From Sipunculus nudus (lineage: Eukaryota > Annelida > Sipuncula > Golfingiida > Sipunculidae): a DNA stretch of 64,000 nt. Positions 36,677-49,000 of this stretch are shown here, in pieces. The DNA lies in the NCBI GenBank assembly GCA_026874595.1, contig CM049307.1, forward strand, positions 50,271,178 to 50,335,177, given 5' to 3'. The notes beneath the pieces are model-generated. The model was given only the letters and a program-made list of their open reading frames with translations, did no database searches and was not told where the DNA came from. The translations under genes were made by a program, and so were the position numbers. Position 1 is the first letter of the stretch, and every line of letters begins with the position of its first letter.

Positions 36677-39600
36677 GAATGAGTGAAATGTAAGAAGACA
36701 GGGATGACACTCAGAGATAAGTACAGGGGTTGCCGTGGTGCCCTAATTATGCATGTGCCAATAAGTCTTGAATATTTTGCTGCGATATATAATTCCTGTC
36801 TGGCTGGGTTTCTGGTATCGAACATAACAATTATCTAGAGAAATTACTGTCAATTAAGAAAAACAAAATAAAAACATTTACTCAACTGAGCTTTTTTATA
36901 TTTGGTTGATAAAATAGGTCTTTCATAATGTCGCAAAATATAAAAGCATTATGTTACATGAAAATCTACATGCTTATTAGAATAGGAATGAGCCGTTTTA
37001 ATTGAGGAAATGTGTCAGTGGTTATATGCTTGTCCAATCACCTGTACATTAAGTTCTCATAAATGTCTCACGAGTTTGCCTAAATGTTGTTTAATTGTTC
37101 TATAATATTAAAAATTCGTTGCTCTCGGACCATTCGACATATTTTGAATGATAAATATATTCACTGTATATTATGGTACATGAACATTTTCAGATTTCAC
37201 AAAATTGGTTGATACTTTAAAAACTGAATTAAACAAAATTTAATCGTTTAATATATTTAAATGTGAAATTAATACTTTAGCCATAAACAATCATTAGCAA
37301 CGCATCGAGTCGTAAATATATGTACTATAAAGCGTAAATTTGTATAATTAATTTAAAATTATATTAAATACCCAATTCAGTCATAGTTTAAAATTTAACA
37401 CTAAAGCTTTGGTAAAAAAAAAATAAATAAATAAAAATTAACTTGAAGGGTTGTGCACATTTTAGCATTAAGCTCAAGACCCTGTTTCTGCAACAGGACA
37501 CTGGAACAAGTTATTTGCTTTCAGTCAACCTAAATAGGTCCAACAGCATTATTTTGTAAAATATTATTTGATATGTGAAACAATGCACATGCATTCTGAG
37601 ACATTAATGAGACATATGTTTAAAAACAAAGGCCTTTATCATTCCGAAAAGACTGCCAAGTGGAGATTGAACGAATAAAAAAAAATAATCCTAATATGTC
37701 CATTGGAAATTATCTGGAGAAGATTTACTCCAATCAGGAAATAGGATTGGTGGATGCAGGACATTCATCGCCTGTATTATGTGATTAAATGAGTACATTT
37801 GCTAGTATTTCCAATCAATGAAGCCCCATTTACCTTGCTAACAGCTGATCGTAGTGCTCGCGTACCCAGTCCCATGCGACTCGGATACCCACGTCCGTGG
37901 CCGACACGTAGGACACCACCGTAAAGAAGTCCTGCTCTCTGACGTAACGAGTGTCTGTGGCGCGGTCCAGGTATCTGTGAATATAGAAAAACCTCTCCAT
38001 TTGGACATCTTCCTGTTAAAAACACCCCTCTACCGCAGAGACTATGAGGCGATCCCATGGGAAATGGACTGAAAAATCTCTAATACGGGATCCGCTAAAT
38101 ATTGAAAAAAAAAAACTTTGCTCGGTCCGCCGCCCGTGTACATAATTGAAGGGCGGATTCAAGGTTTTCGCCAGGGAGGTGCAAAATTAATATTTTATTT
38201 AAACCCTCTGGATTTATTATATGAGTATGGAAGTTCATCTGCCTAACCTCGAATATTTACGGAACCATATACAAACCGGACAAATACATTGCGGAATCCA
38301 GCATTCATGCTTTTGAAGTTCAACCCTAAAATGGTGGTAAAATACACATCCTAGGGAGTATTCAAACAAAATTAATATCCGCTTTGATAGTTTAGATTTA
38401 ATTTTCATTTTCTCAATGTATCCTCAATTTACAGATTGTTAATATTATTTACATTTGTTTTTTTTTTCATGGTTACACTTAACTTTAACAACTTCAAACG
38501 ATAGTTCTATTCTTTAATATTCCAATATAGCGGCACAATTCCTATTTCTATACATTTGCGATAGGAAGTAGACATTTACGACAGGAAGTAAACATTTACG
38601 ACAGGATGTAAATACTTCCGACATGAAGTACATGACGTACCTTTGTAAAAGCCATGCTGTCCGTGTGCTGGCAAGTCCACGCATGAGGTAGGACCGTTGA
38701 AGAGCTGAAGACTCCGCCAGGTAGCGCTCCCACATGATGTCCCATTCAGTTTCTCCGCCGGTAGCTTCCATTCCAATACGATAAACCAGGGCGCGGAGGT
38801 TAGGGCTCACGGCGTTCTCGCTAGAAGAACAAATAGCTAAGACATCAAACGTCACATGTCTAAAGCAAGCATTTCACGTTTCTACGACTTTCTGAGATTT
38901 TCTATGAATTCCTGCAATTTTCTACAATTGTTTAACGATTTTATAAATTTTCTACGTTTTCTACTATGGAAATTGCAAAGCAACCACAGCGCATGGGAGG
39001 AACCGCGGCAAGTTTCTGTCGTAGCAAAGCATAGCGTTCATGAGTGCAGGAAATAGTAGCAAGTGGCAGGGTATTTGGCATGTTCAAAAGTTTGGCGGCG
39101 TCTTGGTTTATCATACGAAATCTTAAAAAAAAATGATCTGAACATAACATATGCACATTTATGACAGGAAACGTCTGTTCTGTGAGAAAAACTTGTACAG
39201 CCCACGTGCATTGGAGAGTGTACGACCAGCGTATAAGCGTCCGTTATGCATCTTGGATCGATGACCACACTTTAACGTTCTATGAGGACGCAAACATTTT
39301 CTTTATTTTTGACAGCGCCTCATGGCCTACAAGTACGCTGTCATTTTTGGTAAGTATAGTATCTAAAAATATCTACCATATGCGAGAAAAATTTCCATAA
39401 AGGTCAGCACTTTGGTCAATCCCTCTGCATGTTTGTTGAATTTCTGACCGCATGAATACAAGCATTGCTCTTTCTGGTAACTGGACCACAGCCAAGTTGT
39501 ACGCGATACAGGACATGCTTCTTTACCACGGAGACGGATTTTCAGATTGGTTTGTTAGTGCACATGTATTCTTTCGTGTGAATTCGTCATATCTTTGCTT

Positions 39601-42600
39601 AATATTAAGATTATCAGCTGTTTTCCACGACATAAAATCAACAGAATGGGTGGCCGTTGCAGTACATTCCCCAACATGGCTTGTATCACGACTCTGGTTA
39701 GGCTTACCAGCCCAATATAAACAACTGAGGCATGTAATCACGGCTAGTTTCTCCCATCCTACGATTTCTATGGAATCATAGAAATTTACAGAAGACTGTA
39801 GGATATCGCACTGTTAGGCCTGATTTTGATGGAATCGACGGACCATGACAAAGTTTAAATGCCTTTAGACAGGTCATTGGTACATGTCTGTATATAAACT
39901 TAACTTACTCAAACTGCTTGTTAAGGCCAAGGGGGCTGCGTAATATTTTATATTGGATATAAACCATTAAGGAACCGACATAGAACATTTTTATAAACAC
40001 TGGTAGGTAGCTATACGATAATCGAAACCTGTCCGAGTATACCATGTAAGAAAATTGGAGAACATTAATTATCACGAAACGATACAGAAGTTGTATGTAT
40101 TCAATATGACCAATATTTCAATACTTTCAATTGCTATCCCCCAGCCCCACCCCCGACCCCAAAAAAAAACCCTTTCAATTTTTTGTTGTACTTTAATAAT
40201 ATTACTTATTTTTAAAAGCTCGCTCGATATTAAATCTAAAAATCTACTGGAATCTAAACATAAAAGTAAGATGTTTCTTAGTAAAAATAATACAGTATAG
40301 TAGTCATTATTTAGATCAACTGACCTCATTCAACAGGATACAGGAAATGCTGTATCATCAGAATGAATATAACATAATATAGAATCTACAGTCTACAACT
40401 GAAGCCAATCATACACCATTTTCTTTTGAAATGGACCTCTCAGTAATCTTACCATGACTGAGCCTGCAATTCGTTAAACTGGTTCTTCAGGGATAATATT
40501 GCAATGAAACAACAGTGACATTTTTAAAGGTAAACTTACGTATCGTCTTCTAACCACTTGATAAAGAGCTCCGTGACGTTCTGGAGACAAGCGCTGTTTC
40601 CGTTGCCACAGGCAACGCTGATCACGGTGCTGCGCAAAAGTCTGAAGAATAAAAAGTTTGAAATGATCAAAGGAAATTGAAGGGTGAAAATAGATAAATT
40701 TTAAATGATAAAAACAATGAGGCTCACTCATTTATATTTATATATTAATTCCATCGGTAATTGGATCACCTGTGTTGATACCGGTCATCAGGTGGTGTTG
40801 GTGTCTTTTTCCTGTCCGTTGGAGAAAAACAAGGGACGTGTGGGTCACGGCGCTCAGATGAAATTGATTATTTTTTTTATAACCAACTGGATTTTTGTAT
40901 AAGGATATGTTTATGAGCTTTTACAAAATGTGGGTCCTTTGATCAAGTCTGGAGCCAATCTGTTAACCATACTGGAATTATTATCCATTAATCAATGTGT
41001 AAATGGATGGGTCCTGTAATCTTGAACTTTGAGCTTTTGATCCCCAAATCATTCAGAATCTTCCCCTATTTGCAGGTCACCCATATGGCTATTGGCTTCA
41101 AATGCATCCACAATCTTTTTAAATAAGTGGGTCCTGTGACCTAGTCCTTTGACCTCATGACCCCAAAATTTATAGAGTTCTTTCGTTCATATAGAAGTCA
41201 AGTTTGAAATTCTTATGTCAATCCAAACTGGAGTTATCATCCGGAAATTAATTTGACGGACATACAAAAAGACGAACAGACGAACGGACGGACAGACAGG
41301 GTGATAAGGGCGCATCCGCTTATTCAAGCAGGGTCCTAATAAGCACACAAGGTTTCAGGACGCAGATGGTTCGAAATCACAGTTGCGAATCTGATAATAT
41401 CAATATAATTTGGCAGTCTCAAACATTTGGGCAAAAATAATGATAAATATGCATAAAAAATGGAAAAAATACAAATGGCGCCACCAGTCTTCAGGAGCTT
41501 AAGAAACCAGCCTTAATTGATTAACACCACTGGATTAAACCACAGCTGGGAAACTGACATAATTACTGTTATATGATGGTCTCAAAGACCGAAAAAAATC
41601 GATGAAATTAGAAAAAAAATTTAGGTGGCGCCATCAGTTTACGGGAATGACAAAAAAACTAGTCATGGTCAATATTCAAGGCAAGATTCATGGCAATCTA
41701 TTCATGAATTATAAAGATACTGGAGGTTTTTTTTATCAAATGTTAAATTATTCTGTGGAGTATTTACGAGCCGATATCTCGGAGAATATAGGTTACAGCG
41801 ACCTCATTTCAGGTTCCCAAGGAGATTTTTTATAAACCTACCCCAATGACCAGTTACAAGTTTCTAGGATTAGCGGTTACGATTTGAGTCCTGCTAACGG
41901 GAGGCCGGACGGATCACGGACATACCGCTGTTCCTATACCTCAGTTGACTTTCAGTCAGCTGAGCTAAAATGCAGGTTGTGGCCACCAGTTTTCGGGAAC
42001 TGACAACCCTATAGTCATGGTCAATATTCAAGGCAAGATTTAGGGCAAAGTTAATGAATTTTATTTAAATTAGGTTCAGGCTACATCCTGTTGGTAATAT
42101 GAAGGTAATTTGATGTGTTCATACAGACAATGGTTGATGCAAAATCCATGTCTAAGATCTCCGTCACTTCCTCATTATATCACTGTATATTAATTTACTC
42201 TCCCAGATCTTACTTTACGATAAACTTTTTTTTTGCATCTCTGGCAAATACCAAATACCTCTTCCTTTGTTATATATCCAAAAGTTGTTTTAATTTCACT
42301 TTAGTTTCAAGCATCATTAGTAAACCCACTAAAAATTGACTTGATCTTACTGAGTTCTTAAAATAGTGAATTTTTCAATTTAAATCTGTAACGGTATTAT
42401 AACAAGTTAACAACATAAAGAATAAATAAATATGTCATATATAAAGACCACCGTACCAGGTTTAATAATGCTCTATAATTCATGTATTCAATATAAATTT
42501 TAAACAAACTTAATTTGAAATGAATACCCCCCCCCCCCCCCCACGCACACAGGGGTTTTAATATAGGGGGATGGGGGTATATGTCCCTCCCCCACATTTT

Positions 42601-42975
42601 TGCAAGAGAGTTGGTCAATGTAATCATCCCCCCTGCTATTCAGAGTATAACAATTACATATTGGAAATGAAATATATTAAGAATTAGAATTATAGACCTT
42701 GGTTCAATTTATGAGTTATTATGAAATCTGTTATATCTAAACGTGGTTTAGAGTTAACCTATACTAGAAACGTAATACGTTTTTCTACAACCTAATTCTT
42801 AATTGTAATATAATTGAAAAGTGTCATACAGACACAAAAAACGTGCATATCAGGGTTCGTAATAACGGCTTTCCGCCTGTCTCCAACAGGCAGACATGTC
42901 CCGGGAAAGGCATTTTGTACCAATCCGTTGGAAAAGTGAACACCTTTAGATGTTTTCATATTGGTGGTTGAAAAA

Positions 42976-43013
<38 letters not shown>

Positions 43014-46000
43014 AGACGACCATAGGTCGAACGCTTGCCGGAATTCGGAAGTGAAACACAGACGGACAGACAGAACATATTGTCGGTTTTCTATTAATGG
43101 AATGACTCTCAGGGACATTGCTGAGAATATGTGGCCCGTAGAATGACATATGAGACAAAAGAACAGGCAAGCAGACAAAGCTGACAACAAAAGACGAACA
43201 GACAGACATACTGACTTTGTGAGACAAGATTGACACCAGATGACATAAGCTAGTTATTGAGAAGATTCAAAGGAAGAAAATGAGTTATAATTTATGTAAT
43301 TTAGATTTATAGTTTACGAGGTATGGCGAATTAATGATATACTTGGGAGGCTCGACTGTAGCGCCCTCTAGCAGACATATTCCTAAGACGACAGATGCGT
43401 TTCGTATTATTAGTGTATGACATGAGATGTCTCAGTTTCAAAAGGATTCCGTCAAAGCTGTGGCATGTAGAATGCTATATGCAAGGCGTAAGAACCAGCA
43501 AGCAGGCGACTTTGAGGATAACGGACAAACAGATGGACACACTGACAAAGTGACAGAAGATTGAAACCATATGCCTTAATCAGGTTATGGAGAAGACTCA
43601 AAGGAAGAAAATAAGCTATAGCTTATGTAACTGAGGCTTTGGGTGTAGAGATATGGCCAATACAATGGTATGTGTGTGAGGGTCGTGTGCAGCGCCCACT
43701 AGTGGCCATATCAGGAAAATGAAAAATTTATTTTAGAAATTAGTGTAAGACATAAGATGTAATAGTTTCAAAAGGATTCCGTCAAAACTGTGGCCTATAG
43801 AATGCTATATGTGAGACGCAAGAACCAACAAGCAGGCGAATTTGAGGACAACTGACAAACAGACGAAAACACTGACAAAGTGATTCAAGATTGAGTCCAG
43901 ATGACTACTCCAGGTTATGGAGAAGACCCAAAGGAAGAAAAAAGCCACAGTTTATGTTACTGAGGTTTATAGTTTTGGAGATATTGCCAAAGCATGATAT
44001 GTTGGGAGAGGTTCGAGTTCAGCGCCCCCTAGCGGCCATATCCGGAAAATGAAAAATTGGTCTGGAGATATAAGTGTAAGACTTAAGATGTTATAGTTTC
44101 AAAAGGATTCTTTCAAAACTGTGGCCTGTAGAATGCTATATGTGAGACGCAAGAGCAAGCAGGCGAATTTGAGGACAACTGACAAACAGACAGACACACT
44201 GACAAAGTGTCACAAAAGTGTGACCAGATGACTACACTAGGTTATGGAGAAGACCCAGAGGAAGAAAATAAGCTATAGTTTATGTAATTGAGGCTTATAA
44301 TTTTGGAGATATGGCCAAAATATGATATGTTCGGGAGGTTCGCATCTAGCGCCCCCTAGCGGCCCTATTCAAAAAATGAAAAAAAAAAATTTCGAGATAC
44401 TAGTGTAGGACTTATAATATGTCAGTTTCAAAAAGATTCCTGCAATAATGTGGCCTTTGGCGCAAGATGAATGAAATCTCGAAATATCTCTATTCACGAG
44501 ATATTTTACGAGATACTGCAAGACTTTAATAAAATCTTGTAGTACTAGTTGAATGCTACTTGATGCAAAAAACTAGATCACTCTAGCTTTAAAACTGACA
44601 AAGTTAGAAAAATAAGACCCCTTATTTTCGAATATCATGACTTTTCCCCCAAAATTTGTAACCATGGTTACGGCAAATTTGAATCAGCTACACACCAGAT
44701 GACAGGCCTTGGAATGACGATTAAAATGAGCTATCGTTGAAGTAGATACGACTAATAGTCACAAAGATATGAAGAAAAAACCGTTTTGAGATGTTTTGAT
44801 GACGTTGACCTTGACCTTTGTCCTATTTTGACCAAAAACAATAGGGCACCTAGAAATTTAATTCTCCATCATCTCTGAAAGTCTCAAGGTGATTGCTGCA
44901 AAATTGTGGCCTGTACTGTACTAAATGTCAGACAGAACATCAAGGCCGTTGTCAAAATTGACAACAACAGAGGAACAGACAGACATACTGACAAGGGGAC
45001 ACAAAGTCAACAAAAGTTGATCATACCATGATATGGGGAAAGGAAAGACGAACAAAATGATCTTAGAATGAGGTTGATACGATCATTTTTGACTAAGTTA
45101 TGAGGAAAATAAAATTTCGAGGTTTTTTCGATGACCTTGACCTTAATCGTTGACCTATATTAACCAGAAACAATAGGGCACCTAGAAATATTGTTTCCCA
45201 TTATCCCTGTAAGTTTCAAGGTGATTGTGGCAAAATTGTGGCCAGGAGAGTGATGACAAACAAACAGACAAACAGACAAACAGACAAACAGACATACGCA
45301 ACTGACCAATATGCTTGCCGAAATCTTTGATTCCGGCAAGCAACAAACACAAAAACAATATAGTTTACTGATGGTGTTCCACCGACTCCCTATGTGTTCT
45401 ATAATTTCTTGTAAAATGGTCTTGGTTTCTTATACTTTCCGGCATTTAGGCCCTTATCTCCTGTATTTTCTGTGTTTTCCTGCACAGTTGTGTTTCTAAT
45501 ATAACAGTATTATTATTAAAAACATTCAGTTCTTTTTGCATGCAGGTGTGCAAGTAGGATGACATGTAAGATTGCAGAATCAGATTTACACTAAGCGAAG
45601 TGTGCGAGGTATTATGCTACCTTGAGTGCATTTTGCTCAGACAGACACGTCAGGGCCCAATAGATTAATAAGATTTAATAGGGGAAATCTCTCAAGTTAC
45701 CATGGACTAACGTCCTTGGTGGATGACGCACATTGGATGAGGAATATGTGGAGACAGCTCTTGTGCCTAATGATATCGTTTTTCTCACAGTGTTTTGTGA
45801 CAATAAAATTCCATTATATATACTGGATAAATTGTCATATTGACGAAGACTCATTGTCATTTTGTTCTACTTTAGATTTTATTTGAGCTAGTTGACAGGT
45901 TATACAACCCCAACAGCGTCCTTAGCTGCCATATTTCTTATGGCAAACTTTTGATAGCATTCTATGTATACTGTTTTCTAACTATAGATTCTATTGCAGC

Positions 46001-49000
46001 TAGTTGCAGGGTTATGTAAACAAACAGCGTCCTTGGCTGTCATAATTCTTGGCGGAAACTAGGATCACATTACGTTTATAATTTTGAAATATTTGTTTTA
46101 TATAGATTCTATTTGAGTTAGTTGTCGGGTTATTTAATAACACTAACGTCCTTGGCTGCCACATTTCTTAGGAAAGTATAATAAATCTGAAGTTTTACCT
46201 TCGCGTTAATGATCCAGGTTTTTTTGTTTGTCAAATTGTCTGTTTGCGATTCAAAGTGGTTATTCATGTTAATTTAGAATAGTACCATATACTATACATT
46301 TAACTAGAAATCTGTATTCTAAGGAATGCAAGCCTCCGCCATGTAGGGGTTCCTATTGTTTAGATGTTCCAAAACATCTTTGATGGTGTTGTTGAATCCC
46401 GATCCACACCAAAATCTAATCGGTTCTTTATTCACTCTTTCCCCAAATGCCCTGAAAATTTCATCAGATTCGGTTTGTGATTGCATTAGTTATGTTGTTA
46501 ACAAAAACACAATATGGATAAATCAATTTATATATACTGAGTTGAATAAAATGTAATTCAAAGTATTCTAGTTCTGTTTTTCAATGGGATGGCCTTGCAA
46601 ATTTACAAACATGGTCTTGTCAATGTTTGCATGTCGGTGGTTACTACGTTAATAAATGTTTTGTAAGGTAAAGAGACGGTACTGACGAAATTAAGTGTAA
46701 TGCATAAGATTGTATCAGGTAATGTGAACAACTGCATGTACTGTCTTGTACATTGTAATTGTATGTTGTGACGTATGTAATTGTATGTCTTCAATGTATG
46801 TAAATGTAAAGTTCCAAATATATTTGGTTAATAGCAAAATGTCGTGTCGTTAGATATTTTAAAATATATTTTATTAGATATTTTAAAATGTATTTTTTAT
46901 TAAACTGTTCCCTGAATATCCAGGTACAGTGCGTTATTAAATCCATCTTAAATTTTAGACGATTAACATCTCAAGGTGTCTTGTCTGTACGGTGAACATG
47001 TTTATAGTTTCAATAGATCAACAGAACACCTACCTTTTGAAAAAGAATTTAAGTGATTTCAGGCTTCCTCTGTGTAAATTTTAATGATCTAAGGATAATT
47101 GTGGTTGTGAAAATTTCTTATAAGACGTTCGTGGAGGATGTTTGAAAACAACACAGCATTGTAGACAAACGGAACAAAACATGTAACTTAAGGTTGCACT
47201 TAAGTTGCACATCTGCGGAGGTAGAAAGGTCACTTGTTGAAAAACACCATTTGCAAAGCTCTGGCTTATCTGACTTGCTGCCAGATGCCCTTGTTGAATT
47301 TGTTTTGATTATTTTGGCGGGCCCCAACATATAATAAACACGCTGATATAAAGAAAACAAGCAGCCTCTGTCCACAGTTCTGGCCCATATTTTATAAAAG
47401 CACAAAGGGATTACCTTTAGGTTATAAAGGTCAGATAGGTGATTGGGCCCCTTTAAATGACTCACTCATGTAAAAATCTTCATTTATGTTTAATCAAAGA
47501 GGAGCCTTGAATCAGTATTAGTAACTAGAATATAGGCACTCAGAGAGCGCACACCTCCACCAAGGCAGCTCATTACCCTCATACGGCATTGTCAGCAATG
47601 CAGCATTTTCCCTTCAAAAAGATTCCCGGTCCAGATGGTGATCCGAGCACCAACAATTTTAACAAATGTTACTTGCCGAGTTGTTTCATCATAGTACGTT
47701 CATATTTTTTCAGTAATGTTGCTAACAAACAGACAAACAGAACCAAGGACCCACGGGTCTCGACGCTTAGCTGAATGACTCTATATGGATATGTTTATAT
47801 GCTTTTTTTTCAAAATATGTGTCCTGTGATTAGTTTGAAGCTAACCTGTCAACTCAAACCGGATTCCACAATCTTTTTAAAAAGTGGGTCCTGCGACCTT
47901 GTCCTTTGACCTCATTACCCTAAAATCAAAAGGTATCTTTTTCTTCTTTTTTAGTGGATTTAACCGCCTCGGCTGAGATGCAAACTCACGATCTCCCGGC
48001 TTTGAGGCCTGTGCTCTACTCCTGAGCCACAGAAGCTGGTCTTTAACAAAAGGGTTTTTTTACATGGGTTCTTGGTGTGTGGTATGTTAGAGTCAAGATT
48101 GAAACCAATATGTCAATCCAAACTGGAGTAATCTTCCAGAAACAAATATGTGCACGGACGGAAAGGGTGATTATAATATAGGGCATCCCTCATTCAAGCG
48201 GGGCCCGAATAAACACGCAAGGTTTTAAGACACAGATGAAACCACAGTTTCTCATCTGGTAGTATCAATATAACTTGGCAGTGTCAAAATAAAGGAAAAC
48301 AATGCATAAAAAAATAAAACATATAGGTGGCGCGATTAGTCTTAAGTAACTGAAGAAATCAATCATGATCAATAAACACGCTGGGTTTCGGGACACTGGA
48401 TGAAACCAAAGCTGAGAAAATGACATAACTGCTGTCATTTGATGGCCTCCAAAACGAAAAATCGATAAAATTAGAAAAAAAATCCAGGTGGCGCCACTAG
48501 ATTTCGGGAACTGACAAAACTAGTCTTGTCAATATTCATGGCAAGATTCATGGCAATCCATTCCTTAATAATCAAGGTACACGAGTTTTTGTATCAAATA
48601 TTTACTTATTCTGGGGGGTGGGGGGGGGGGGGTGGAGTTACATACGAGCCCAAAATCTGAGGGGATATAGTTCACGGTGACCTAATTTCAGGGTATCCAA
48701 GGAAATGTGTTATTTACCTACCTGCATATTCAGTAACAAGTTTCTATAGGTTTAGCGGTTACGATACGATTTGTGCCTGCCAAGGGACGGAAGGACGGTC
48801 GGACAAACTGCCATTCCTATACCTCAGTTGACTTTCAGTCAGCTGAGCTAAAAACGCCAGCAACGCAAGCAAAATCATAACCCGCTTGGCGGAGGTATTA
48901 AGGGGTTGATGATGAAAGCATGTGCGTCAGTGAAGGAAACCCTATGTCAGGTTTTCCATTATTATCTCCCTCTCTTTCTGAGTATGTATGACGAGTATAG

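Noticed and set aside
39452-39781. 109-codon plus-strand frame inside an aminopeptidase intron
   Set aside because: No recognisable domain and the complementary strand is also open. I see no support for a nested gene.
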